From positions 1 through 20,249 of the forward strand of contig CALGIR010000190.1 of assembly GCA_937915475.1 (NCBI GenBank): a DNA stretch of 20,249 nucleotides, read 5' to 3'. This document shows positions 6,982 through 15,305 of the stretch, piece after piece (positions within the stretch are counted from its first letter, which is position 1; every line of letters begins with the position of its first letter). This DNA comes from an uncultured Bacteroidales bacterium. GTDB lineage: Bacteria > Bacteroidota > Bacteroidia > Bacteroidales > Tenuifilaceae. The position numbers and the translations under genes are program-made. Under the pieces are notes generated by a model, which was not told the DNA's origin, made no database searches, and was given only the letters and a program-made list of their open reading frames with translations.

Positions 6982-8166
6982 ATGAAAAATACCTTTAGAC
7001 TCATTAAAAAAATATTAATTAAAAACACCCACATGAAACCTATTCTCCTATTTACCCTATTAATTATCTTTTTGATAATCCCTTTTGGTTACGGCATAGT
7101 TTGGTTTATATATCGCAAAAGCATTATTTTTTATACTGCAATGACCATTTTTATAACCTCAATGGTTATCGCTATTTTTGCATTCATCATTGGTCGACTT
7201 GGTTTTATCCATCTTACCTGGGCCGTACCTTCATGTCTAGTCTTATTACTTAGCGTAAACGCTATTGCAAAAATTTTAATAAAAAAACCTGCGCTTGAGC
7301 TTAGCAAAAAGATTCAAAGCATTGCAGATGGAAACCTTACCGTTAAGCTTAATGAAAAAATGCTGAAGCAAGACCATGAAATTGGACACATGGCAGTATC
7401 AGTTAAACAGCTAACTGATGAACTTACAGCGATTATTTTACAGATTAAAGACTTTGCCTCAGAGGTTAATACCGTGGGCAGTTCACTAACCCAAAGCGCA
7501 GGCAGCATAAGTTCCGATGCCAGTGAGCAGGCCGCATCAACAGAGGAATTATCATCGAGCATGGAGGAGATAGCCTCGTCGGTACACCAAAGTACCGATA
7601 ATGCAACGCAAACCGAGAAGCTTGCTTCGAGAGCATCGGGGGAAATGGGCTCGCTTAGCGACTTGTCACTAAAAGTTTTCGGGTCAATAAATGAGATTTC
7701 CGATAAAATTCAGGTAATAAACGACATAGCATTTCAAACCAACATTCTAGCACTCAATGCGGCTGTAGAGGCTGCAAGAGCGGGCGAAGCAGGTAGAGGG
7801 TTTGCTGTTGTAGCAGCAGAGGTTCGTAAACTTGCCGAGCGGAGCAGGCAATCCGCCGATGAGATAATTCAGTTAGCTACATCTACCCAGAATGAAACCA
7901 ATAATTTTAGGCTTAAAATTGAACGTATAACCCCTGAAATTCAAAAAACAGCCGAATTGGTACAGGAGATCTCCGCTGTTTCGTATGAGCAGCGAACTAG
8001 CATCGATCAGATAAATACAACAATCCAAACCTTTAATACAGTTACTCAAAACAGTGCAGCCGAATCGGAAGAACTGCAAAGTTTGTCTGAGGTTCTGGAA
8101 CAAAAAAACAGTCAACTACTAGAACTTGTTAGCTTTTTTAATACCAATGGAACGGGAAAGCATTAA
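6982..8166 (+). CDS. Methyl-accepting chemotaxis protein without a periplasmic sensor domain
   Basis: A chemoreceptor-type signalling protein. Three hydrophobic segments are packed together at the N-terminus (residues about 20-43, 47-75 and 77-100, counted from this start). A HAMP-like linker follows (KKPALELSKKIQSIADGNLTV), then a long coiled-coil signalling domain. The CheA/CheW-binding hairpin tip is textbook: INDIAFQTNILALNAAVEAA through GRGFAVVAAEVRKLAERS. No extracytoplasmic ligand domain lies between the membrane segments, and there is no C-terminal receptor-methylation pentapeptide. No che genes are nearby. The start is uncertain: TTG 6931, ATG 6940, ATG 6982 and ATG 7033 are all in frame. 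I chose 6982 because it gives a lysine-rich leader before the first segment. Three segments do not fit a simple N-in/C-in topology. Confidence 0.88.
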   Translation: MKNTFRLIKKILIKNTHMKPILLFTLLIIFLIIPFGYGIVWFIYRKSIIFYTAMTIFITSMVIAIFAFIIGRLGFIHLTWAVPSCLVLLLSVNAIAKILIKKPALELSKKIQSIADGNLTVKLNEKMLKQDHEIGHMAVSVKQLTDELTAIILQIKDFASEVNTVGSSLTQSAGSISSDASEQAASTEELSSSMEEIASSVHQSTDNATQTEKLASRASGEMGSLSDLSLKVFGSINEISDKIQVINDIAFQTNILALNAAVEAARAGEAGRGFAVVAAEVRKLAERSRQSADEIIQLATSTQNETNNFRLKIERITPEIQKTAELVQEISAVSYEQRTSIDQINTTIQTFNTVTQNSAAESEELQSLSEVLEQKNSQLLELVSFFNTNGTGKH

Positions 8167-8173
8167 GAAATAA

Positions 8174-8202
8174 AATGGGAAATGCTTTTCGCATTTCCCA
8201 TT
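8174..8202. terminator. Convergent hairpin terminator (chemoreceptor and fbaB)
   Basis: A perfect 12-bp stem (AATGGGAAATGC and GCATTTCCCATT) closes a 5-nt loop. It lies 8 nt past the chemoreceptor stop and 26 nt past the 3' end of the minus-strand aldolase gene. T runs are weak on both sides, but the stem length and placement support a shared bidirectional terminator. Confidence 0.7.
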
Positions 8203-8227
8203 ATCATATTCAACAGTATATCAGCAT

Positions 8228-9286
8228 TTATGCTATACCTATCTCCTTACAAAGGTAAACATCCTGAATAGAGTTCAGAACCTTTACCCCTTCCTTCATA
8301 GGCCGCTGAAACGCTTTTCGTCCACTAATTAGCCCCATGCCCCCTGCTCGCTTGTTAACAATGGCAGTGTAAACGGCCTCGGCCAAATCGCTTGCGCCAC
8401 TCGATGCGCCGCCAGAATTGATTAACCCTGCCCTACCGTTATAGCAACTAATAACCTGGTATCGTGCCAAATCAATTGGATGATCGCTTGTTAACTCGGA
8501 ATAAACCTTTTCGTGCGTTTTACCAAAACTAAGGGCTTTGTAGCCTCCATTATTTTCCGGAAGCTTTTGCTTAATAATATCAGCCCGCAGGGTAACGCCC
8601 AAATGATTTGCCTGTCCTGTTATATCGGCTGCTGCATGGTAATCAACGCCATCTTTTTTAAACCCACTATTCCTTAAATAGCACCATAAAACAGTTGCCA
8701 TCCCTAGTTCGTGAGCATACTCAAAGGCTTCGGCAACCTCAACAATTTGCCTGTTCGATTCTTCTGAACCAAAGTAGATGGTTGCCCCAACTGCCGTGGC
8801 GCCTAAATTCCATGCTTCCTTTACCGACCCAAACATTATCTGGTCATATTTATTCGGATAGGTTAGCAACTCGTTGTGGTTTAATTTAACAATAAACGGT
8901 ATGCGGTGCGCATACTTTCGGGCAATTGAGGCTAGCACACCAAATGTTGATGCCACTGCATTTGCGCCACCTTCAATGGCTAACTTTACAATGTTCTCGG
9001 GATCGAAATAGATTGGGTTGGGCGCAAACGACGCTCCTGCTGAATGCTCAATACCCTGATCGACTGGAAGAATTGAGAGATAGCCAGTATCTGCTAGCCT
9101 GCCATTCGAGAACATTGATTGTAAGTTCCGCAGAACCCGTTGTGAACGATTTGAGTGAGAAACAACCCGTTCGATAAAATCAGGCCCAGGTAAATGAAGA
9201 TGTTCTTTAGGAATAGTTTGACTGGTATGATCAAGCAAGTACTTTGCCCTATTGCCCAGCAATTCGACAATACTATTATACTCCAT
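8228..9286 (-). CDS. fbaB: Class I fructose-bisphosphate aldolase, DhnA/FbaB type
   Basis: A cytosolic glycolytic/gluconeogenic enzyme of 352 residues that splits fructose-1,6-bisphosphate to dihydroxyacetone phosphate and glyceraldehyde-3-phosphate through a Schiff base. It resembles E. coli FbaB (350 residues) along its length: ILPVDQGIEHSAGASF near 72-87, AADITGQANHLG, RADIIKQK with the Schiff-base lysine at about 239 (E. coli Lys237), GRAGLINSGG, and the C-terminal NKRAGGMGLISGRKAF. A TTG at 9307 would extend the frame by 7 codons but lies inside the -7 box, so ATG 9286 is preferred. It is a single gene with its own promoter, ending at the convergent hairpin. Confidence 0.95.
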   Translation of the reverse strand: MEYNSIVELLGNRAKYLLDHTSQTIPKEHLHLPGPDFIERVVSHSNRSQRVLRNLQSMFSNGRLADTGYLSILPVDQGIEHSAGASFAPNPIYFDPENIVKLAIEGGANAVASTFGVLASIARKYAHRIPFIVKLNHNELLTYPNKYDQIMFGSVKEAWNLGATAVGATIYFGSEESNRQIVEVAEAFEYAHELGMATVLWCYLRNSGFKKDGVDYHAAADITGQANHLGVTLRADIIKQKLPENNGGYKALSFGKTHEKVYSELTSDHPIDLARYQVISCYNGRAGLINSGGASSGASDLAEAVYTAIVNKRAGGMGLISGRKAFQRPMKEGVKVLNSIQDVYLCKEIGIA

Positions 9287-9304
9287 AATTATTTGTTTTA
9301 TTAA

Positions 9305-9335
9305 CAAAATTAAGGGTAAAAAACAATAAAGTCAA
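9305..9335 (-). promoter_or_regulatory. fbaB promoter (TTG-N20-TAATTTTG)
   Basis: On the minus strand a TTG at 9333-9335 is followed by a 20-nt spacer (9313-9332) and TAATTTTG (9305-9312), a full match to the Bacteroidota pattern. The start codon at 9286 is 18 nt past the -7 box, giving a short leader of about a dozen nucleotides. Confidence 0.65.
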
Positions 9336-9452
9336 GGTGTTAACTAATCTTAGGTATGCTTATCTGGCTTTAAAACCTAAATCTATCAAAAAAAGTCAGT
9401 GAATTCGGCATGATGAAACAAAGTAAACTTCTCAATAAAATCGTACCAATGT

Positions 9453-11873
9453 CTAAAAAGGATACCCAATGCCGAAGTGAAGCGTGAAATCATCCTTAAA
9501 CACATACCGCTTATTAAATGGTAGCCAGTTGTGGTTCACAATCTCCTGATTAGGATTATCGAGGGAAGGCAATTTTATACCCGGATCATGAAGTTTCATT
9601 CCCAGATCGACTCGTATGGTAAAGAACCCCAGATTCATTCTAATACCTGCTCCCGTTCCTAATGCAATTTGCTTATAAAAACTGTTGGGATAGAATACAG
9701 CCCCAGGTCGTTCATCGGCCGATGAAATTGCCCAAATATTACCGGCATCAATAAATAGTGCTCCTTCAAGCATCCAAAATAGCATAAACCTGTACTCTAC
9801 ATTAGCCTCAATCTTAATATCGGCAGTTTGGTTGGGTACATTTAGTTTTTCCTCTACAAAAGTTCCCGGCCCTAGTCCCCTGGCATGCCAAGCCCTTACA
9901 CCTGTTGATCCTCCGGAGAAATACTTCTTCTCAAAGGGCAATGCTTTTGAGTTTCCATAGGGTAAACCCGCGCCAACAAAAAATCTATACACAAACGTGT
10001 TATTCTCATCAACTCTTTGATTATAGATAAAATTCACATCGGACCTAACAAATTGCGAAAAACTAGTATTAAAGAGTTGATACGTACCATCATCGGCCTT
10101 GCTACCAAAAGTTGAAAAAATACCGTTTAGTGTATTGCCCGAAAGCTCAATATTTCCCCTAACAACCATATAGTCTTTCTTTTGTGCCGATTGATTGCTA
10201 TAAGTTAAACCGTAACTAGTTACTGTAACCAACTGATTCTTATAACTATTGGCAAGGTAGGTGTTTGCAATTCTATCTAAAAAGTTATCATCAATGCTAA
10301 AAATATTGATTACGTTAAGCTCAGCAGGAATGAATATATGCGCAAATCTATTCTCAGACCTCCATCGGTAACCAATATTAAACCCTGCAAGAGTTCTTGT
10401 GTAATCGGGCCTGCGCTGATAGTTGTATGACAGTGATAGTTGTGTGCGAGGTGCATAGCGCTTTACATACTCATGCCCTTTGAATGGTCCTAGAAAACGC
10501 GGAAAACTTAAACCAACTGATCCTCCTACCTCCAATGAATTGGTAAACGCTTCGTCACCTGCTAAAAACTGAACCATGGTCCTAAATTTCGCATCGAGTA
10601 CCTCTGCTCCCTTAAAAATATTCTTATGCTGAAAACTTAGATTGCCCTCAACACCAATATCAGAAGCGGTATTTGTTCCAACCAAATCAAATTGATAACT
10701 CTGCAGCGTATGAGGCGTTAGCTGAATGTGGCAATTTAGTTTACCCATGGGCGGACTATCGGTTAAACTAATATTATCAAACATCAAAAAATTATCCTCC
10801 AGCCTGGCAATTCGCTCTGCCTCCTCATCTGGACGAAAGAATACGTTTACCGCCCTGTACAACCGTAATGAATTTAGGTTATCGCGGGTTTTCTGAACTA
10901 CGCTTTCAGAGTAAATCTGCCCTGGCCTTATCAGATTGGCATCGCTTATGGTTTTATATTTAATACCAGGTGAAAAAGAAAAGATAAACTTCTGATCATC
11001 AAAAGGAACTGTATCAAGCAATTGTTCTTCCTCTAAATGGTAATACTCCACAGGATCGTAACCAGTATAAATAAACACACTGGTAATTTCATGCTTCCGA
11101 TAAGGTTGTGGGATCCTATCACCAAATTCAGTACGAATAAACCTGTCCCTTATCACTAAATCAAGATCAACCATTTTTTTTCCTAAACTCGTGTCGGCTG
11201 TAAACGTTATAAAATCACGTGAGAACAGGAAGTAACCATCCTCCTTAAGCCTTTTCTCTATTCTGACACGCTCTTTCCTGAGTAAATCCGTATCAAACCT
11301 AGAGCCCACTGAAATCAAGCTATTAACTGTATCGTTTAGCACAATATTTCTTATTAGGGTATCCTCAATAACATAGGTTACCCTTTTAATCCGATAAGGA
11401 TCGCCCATGGTAACCTTATAGTTAACGGTTGCCCTTTCGCCTTTAATATCAGTTGTATGGCTTACAGTGGCATCGTAATATCCTTTACTGTTGATATATC
11501 TATCCAAATTACTGGCCGACTGTTTTGTTTGTAGCGTATCCAGCAGAACTGGCTCCTCGCCAATGGTGCGTAGCAGCTTACTTAACCCCTTCTCCTTGCC
11601 TTTCCGAGCCAAATTGTACATGCGCAGGTGTAACCTAAACAGCAAAACGCGCTTATTTGGTTTCTGCTTAATATAATTCTGTAACTCTCGCTCCTTTACC
11701 CCAGATTTCTTCTCGTTGGTCTCAATTGTCAGGTTAGCATTATCGAGCAGGTACTCATTCTCGGGAACATTCCTTGTGATTCTACAGGATGTTGCTGAGA
11801 AAAAAAATACAAGTGAAAGCAATACTATGCCCTTACTTAAATACAACTTATTTTGAATACCTTTTTGTAACAT
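9453..11873 (-). CDS. tamL: TamL: lipoprotein TamA/Omp85-family outer membrane assembly protein
   Basis: An 806-residue outer membrane protein of the BamA/TamA superfamily in the lipid-anchored form typical of Bacteroidota. The signal peptide ends in the lipobox ATSC, with the lipidated cysteine at about residue 30. The N-terminal half (about 35-430) should hold POTRA-like repeats. The C-terminal half is a 16-strand-type barrel with the lid-loop motif GGSTGVRAWHARGLGPGTF, seen as VRGF/IRAW in relatives, and it ends in an aromatic residue (GIGYPF) as beta-barrel proteins do. It is expected to work with inner-membrane TamB in moving lipids or inserting proteins; tamB is not adjacent here. A TTG at 11879 adds only two codons; I chose ATG 11873. 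It is divergent from the RNA methyltransferase. Confidence 0.9.
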   Translation of the reverse strand: MLQKGIQNKLYLSKGIVLLSLVFFFSATSCRITRNVPENEYLLDNANLTIETNEKKSGVKERELQNYIKQKPNKRVLLFRLHLRMYNLARKGKEKGLSKLLRTIGEEPVLLDTLQTKQSASNLDRYINSKGYYDATVSHTTDIKGERATVNYKVTMGDPYRIKRVTYVIEDTLIRNIVLNDTVNSLISVGSRFDTDLLRKERVRIEKRLKEDGYFLFSRDFITFTADTSLGKKMVDLDLVIRDRFIRTEFGDRIPQPYRKHEITSVFIYTGYDPVEYYHLEEEQLLDTVPFDDQKFIFSFSPGIKYKTISDANLIRPGQIYSESVVQKTRDNLNSLRLYRAVNVFFRPDEEAERIARLEDNFLMFDNISLTDSPPMGKLNCHIQLTPHTLQSYQFDLVGTNTASDIGVEGNLSFQHKNIFKGAEVLDAKFRTMVQFLAGDEAFTNSLEVGGSVGLSFPRFLGPFKGHEYVKRYAPRTQLSLSYNYQRRPDYTRTLAGFNIGYRWRSENRFAHIFIPAELNVINIFSIDDNFLDRIANTYLANSYKNQLVTVTSYGLTYSNQSAQKKDYMVVRGNIELSGNTLNGIFSTFGSKADDGTYQLFNTSFSQFVRSDVNFIYNQRVDENNTFVYRFFVGAGLPYGNSKALPFEKKYFSGGSTGVRAWHARGLGPGTFVEEKLNVPNQTADIKIEANVEYRFMLFWMLEGALFIDAGNIWAISSADERPGAVFYPNSFYKQIALGTGAGIRMNLGFFTIRVDLGMKLHDPGIKLPSLDNPNQEIVNHNWLPFNKRYVFKDDFTLHFGIGYPF

Positions 11874-11879
11874 TATCAA

Positions 11880-12145
11880 CTAAAAAATAAAAACTCTGCA
11901 TTATAACTTTAAACGCTGAAAGTTAATAAAACCCATTGGAACCACAGCTATAGTATGGCTGAAAGATATGGCATAAAAAATGCCAAACAATGGCTAATTT
12001 GATACGTTTATCAAATTGGTGCTGAAATGAACAGCGTAAGAACAGCACAACCAGAAACTCTAGTTTACTGCTGATTGAAATAGATTGCACAAGAAACATT
12101 AGCACAAACAGATTTTTTAGTAGGTTTACAAATAAATTATCACAG
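11880..12145. promoter_or_regulatory. Divergent intergenic region between tamL and the RNA methyltransferase
   Basis: A 266-nt gap from which both flanking genes must be transcribed. It holds two inverted repeats: TGGCAT/ATGCCA around five A (11969-11985), and a perfect 9-bp repeat AATTTGATA/TATCAAATT with a 4-nt centre (11996-12017). The only -7-like site for the plus-strand gene is TAGGTTTA (12121-12128), one base off consensus and lacking a -33 partner. No clean -7 box was found for tamL. The short minus-strand frame at 11923-12105 has no supporting signal. Confidence 0.45.
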
Positions 12146-12904
12146 ATGCTTTCAACAAATAGAATAAAATTTATTCGTTCACTTCAACAAAAGAAAACCC
12201 GTAAAGAGTTAGGTCTATTCATTGCAGAAGGACCCAAGTTGGTTAAGGAGATTTTACTTTCAAACCTTGAGGTTGAATGGGTTTACCACACCTCAACTTG
12301 GGTTAACAAATTTATGCAAAAAAATGTAAACTCGGAGCAGATTAACCCCGAGGAGATGAATAGAATTAGCGGTTTGAAAACATCTACTGAGGTTTTAGCA
12401 ATTGTTAAAAGACCAGAATCAAATTATAATCTTAAGAATCTTAAAAACTCATTTTTTCTCGCCCTCGATGGTATACAAGACCCTGGTAATTTTGGAACAA
12501 TAATCCGTTTAGCCCACTGGTTTGGTATCAGCACAATAATTTGCTCAAATGGAACGGTAGATGCCTATTCGCCCAAAGTGGTGCAGGCCACCATGGGTGC
12601 CATTGTGAATGTTAATATTGTTTATACTGATTTGGTAGAAGCGGTGAAAGAGATTAACCATCAAGGAATCCCACTTATTGGCACATTTTTAAACGGTGAA
12701 AACATCTACACCAAACAGCTGCCCTCTAACGGAATTGTTGTAATGGGCAACGAAGGAAAAGGTATTAGGCCAGAAATTGAAAGTTACATCACCACCAGAA
12801 TAACCATCCCAAACTTTGCATTAAGTAATGTGGGAAGCGAATCGTTAAATGTTTCAATGGCAACAGCCATTGTTTGCTCTGAGCTAAAAAGACGTTCTAA
12901 TTAG
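12146..12904 (+). CDS. SpoU/TrmH-family RNA 2'-O-methyltransferase
   Basis: A 252-residue SPOUT methyltransferase that should add a methyl group from S-adenosylmethionine to a ribose 2'-OH in rRNA or tRNA. The N-terminal part (about 1-95, FIAEGPKLVKEIL) is the SpoU substrate-binding domain found in RlmB-like proteins. The three SPOUT motifs follow: DPGNFGTIIRLAHWFG with the catalytic arginine (about 121), VMGNEGKGI (about 199-207), and NVGSESLNVSMATAI (about 228-242) forming the trefoil knot. The exact modified nucleotide cannot be told from sequence. Its last codons overlap the 3' end of the convergent oxidoreductase gene by 8 bp, leaving no room for a terminator between them. Confidence 0.92.
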   Translation: MLSTNRIKFIRSLQQKKTRKELGLFIAEGPKLVKEILLSNLEVEWVYHTSTWVNKFMQKNVNSEQINPEEMNRISGLKTSTEVLAIVKRPESNYNLKNLKNSFFLALDGIQDPGNFGTIIRLAHWFGISTIICSNGTVDAYSPKVVQATMGAIVNVNIVYTDLVEAVKEINHQGIPLIGTFLNGENIYTKQLPSNGIVVMGNEGKGIRPEIESYITTRITIPNFALSNVGSESLNVSMATAIVCSELKRRSN

Positions 12905-14462
12905 GAGCGTACCACTGTGCAAAAGCCTCGGCACATCTCTCTCCATCTACTGCTGACGACACGATACCTCCAGCATATCCAGCTCCCTCGCCACACGGAA
13001 ACAACCCTTTCACCTGAACATGCTGCAATGTTTCGCTATGCCGCGGAATTCTAATTGGTGAAGATGTTCTGGACTCAAGGGCAACAATCAATGCCTCGTT
13101 GGTGATAAACCCTTTTAATCGCCTATCGAAAAGTTTAAACCCATTCTGCAGCCGTTTTGCAATGCCCTCTGGAAGCCACTCATGAATTGGGGACGATGAC
13201 ACCCCGGGATGATATGAGCATTTTGGAAGCATATTAGAAACCCTTGATGCCACAAAATCGTCGAGGCGCTGGGCTGGTGCAGTAAAGCCATCTCCACCCT
13301 TGTGCTGGTAGGCCAGTTGTTCCATCTGCATCTGAAACTCTAATCCGGCTAAGGGGCCATGATTAGACAGGTGGGCAATATCATCTAAGCGAACCTGAAC
13401 CACAATTCCGGAATTTGCCCATTGGGAGTTCCTGGCCGAAGGCGACATTCCATTAACAACAATCTGATTATCACCTGAAACAGCAGGAACTATAAACCCT
13501 CCGGGACACATACAAAATGAGTAAACACCTCTCCCATTAACCTGGTCGACTAAGCTATAACTCGCTGCTGGAAGAAAATCGCCACGAGGGATACCGTGGT
13601 ACTGAATGGAATCGATTAGTGCCTGTGGGTGTTCAACCCTAACACCAATAGCAAAGGGCTTAGCCTCTAACAGGATATTCTTTCGCCATAACATTTGGTA
13701 TATATCGCGAGCAGAATGCCCAGTAGCCAGTATTACACCATTGGCCCTTAAACTTTGACCATCGTCCAAAACAACCCCTTTTGTGTTAGCATTCTCAACA
13801 ATTAAATCAACAACCTTACTGTTAAAGAGGAACACTCCACCATGCAGCCCAATAGTTTTGCGAATATTGACTATAACCCGAGGAAGAACATTTGTTCCAA
13901 TATGTGGGTGAGCTTCATAAAGAATCTCATCTTGAGCACCATGCAGATGAAAAGCACTAATAATTCGATTTATGTCACCTCTTTTTCGTGATCGGGTATA
14001 GAGTTTCCCATCGGAAAAAGTACCTGCCCCACCCTCACCAAAAGCATAGTTAGAATCGGGATTTAACGATTTATTGCGGTTTAGCATGGCCACATCGCGC
14101 TTTCGGTTGCTTACATCCTTACCCCGTTCCAGTATGATTGGCTTATAGCCCAACTCGAGCAAACGCAATGCCGCAAACAAGCCCGCAGGCCCTGAGCCAA
14201 CAATTATTACCTCAGGCTTTGAAGAAACATTTTTGTAATCGAACTTGGGAAAATAGGAGCCAATTGTTTCGTCCTTACCAAAAACCCTTAAACCAATATT
14301 AATCTGAACTTTTCCCCTACGAGCATCTATGCTTTTACGAGTAATATGAACGGCTCCAACATCGGATGCTTTTAATCCAAGGCTTCGGATAGCTTGATCT
14401 TTTAAGAAGGTCTCATTTGAAGCTTGCCTTGGGGTTAGCACAAGGGTAACATCGGTGGGCAT
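12897..14462 (-). CDS. COG2509-type FAD-dependent oxidoreductase
   Basis: A 521-residue soluble flavoprotein of the uncharacterised COG2509 'FAD-dependent dehydrogenase' group. Residues 1-85 form the small N-terminal domain of this family. The FAD motif VGSGPAGLFAAL is at about 88-99, with the ribose-binding LERG at 111-114. The family signature FGEGGAGTFSDGKLYTR lies at 141-157. Later blocks (ATGHSARD, CMCPGGFIVPA, GLFPCGEGAGYAGGIVSSAVDG) complete the fold. Substrate and partner are unknown. It starts 9 nt after the porT stop, so the two are one transcript; the functional reason for that pairing is unclear. It overlaps the convergent methyltransferase gene by 8 bp. Confidence 0.9.
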   Translation of the reverse strand: MPTDVTLVLTPRQASNETFLKDQAIRSLGLKASDVGAVHITRKSIDARRGKVQINIGLRVFGKDETIGSYFPKFDYKNVSSKPEVIIVGSGPAGLFAALRLLELGYKPIILERGKDVSNRKRDVAMLNRNKSLNPDSNYAFGEGGAGTFSDGKLYTRSRKRGDINRIISAFHLHGAQDEILYEAHPHIGTNVLPRVIVNIRKTIGLHGGVFLFNSKVVDLIVENANTKGVVLDDGQSLRANGVILATGHSARDIYQMLWRKNILLEAKPFAIGVRVEHPQALIDSIQYHGIPRGDFLPAASYSLVDQVNGRGVYSFCMCPGGFIVPAVSGDNQIVVNGMSPSARNSQWANSGIVVQVRLDDIAHLSNHGPLAGLEFQMQMEQLAYQHKGGDGFTAPAQRLDDFVASRVSNMLPKCSYHPGVSSSPIHEWLPEGIAKRLQNGFKLFDRRLKGFITNEALIVALESRTSSPIRIPRHSETLQHVQVKGLFPCGEGAGYAGGIVSSAVDGERCAEAFAQWYAPN

Positions 14463-14471
14463 GGCACTAAA

Positions 14472-15209
14472 CTATTCAAAGTGAAATGATAAGGAGACAA
14501 CATGTGAGCGCAGGTGGCTTATAGAATGTGCATAGTCCTGGGCTCCATCAGCAAAATCATTGGCAAATACATTAAGGAATCCAGAGGAATACTTGATTTC
14601 GGTGGAGAACTTGAAAAAAGTTAAAAAGTTATCGAGACCAAATCCAATCTCGTAGTAGAAATCACCTTTAACCAACCTAATCATTATCCCCTCTTCAATG
14701 TTAAGTTTTTTGTAGGCTGCCATATCTATCCGAAAGTTTACCCCAGCAATAAGGTAAGGTACAGTATTGGTTTTACGCTTTGCACTATACTTAAGCAAAA
14801 GTGGCATTTCTATAAACGACGACTCAAGTTTCATCGTAGTTGGCTCCGGCTCATTGGGAAGATAAAACGATACATCGCGCTGTCCAAAGGCAAGTCCAGG
14901 AAGGAATCGAAGGTGAAAATTTTCAATAATTCGGAAATCGGAAACCACATTAACGTTAAAGCCAGGTATAATATGGCTATTATCTACAAAGTACTGCGTA
15001 GAATCACCATCAGAAACATAGGGTTTAATGCTACTCTTTACCGTAAAATCCATAAAATTCAACCCTAACGAGAAACCAAAGCGCAACCTCTTCTCACGCT
15101 CATAATCCTGATCGTTAAGAATGGGGTTTGGCCTAAACTGTGAATAGACCATGGTGCCCCCCATGAAAAAAAATATTAAAGTAGTAATTACGAATAAAAC
15201 TTTTTTCAC
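14472..15209 (-). CDS. porT: PorT-family outer membrane beta-barrel protein (type IX secretion/gliding)
   Basis: A 245-residue outer membrane beta-barrel protein. A signal peptide covers residues 1-23 (MKKVLFVITT..., cleavage near VYS/QF). The rest alternates in barrel fashion, with FGFSLGLNFMDFTVK, the block SFIEMPLLLKYSAKRKTNTVPYL and a closing SHVVSLSFHFE ending in acid after aromatic residues. Length and motifs fit PorT, a component of the Bacteroidota type IX secretion system, rather than a general porin. The position directly after ubiE matches my memory of Bacteroidota gene order and supports the call. It starts at GTG (15209); the signal peptide begins there and no ATG fits better. 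A promoter lies just upstream in the 96-nt gap after ubiE. Confidence 0.78.
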   Translation of the reverse strand: MKKVLFVITTLIFFFMGGTMVYSQFRPNPILNDQDYEREKRLRFGFSLGLNFMDFTVKSSIKPYVSDGDSTQYFVDNSHIIPGFNVNVVSDFRIIENFHLRFLPGLAFGQRDVSFYLPNEPEPTTMKLESSFIEMPLLLKYSAKRKTNTVPYLIAGVNFRIDMAAYKKLNIEEGIMIRLVKGDFYYEIGFGLDNFLTFFKFSTEIKYSSGFLNVFANDFADGAQDYAHSISHLRSHVVSLSFHFE

Positions 15210-15246
15210 CCTGTTATGCTTAGTTTTTTAATAAACGACAAGTAGA

Positions 15247-15277
15247 TAAAGATATTGCATATTGTACAAGTGACAAA
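15247..15277 (-). promoter_or_regulatory. Probable porT promoter (TTTG-N19-TATCTTTA)
   Basis: On the minus strand TTTG (15274-15277) is followed by exactly 19 nt and TATCTTTA (15247-15254), one base from TAnnTTTG. It lies in the ubiE-porT gap, 37 nt before the GTG start. This suggests porT and the oxidoreductase can be transcribed apart from purL-ubiE. Confidence 0.5.
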
Positions 15278-15305
15278 TTTCATTGAAAAACACATCAAAA
15301 TCCGA

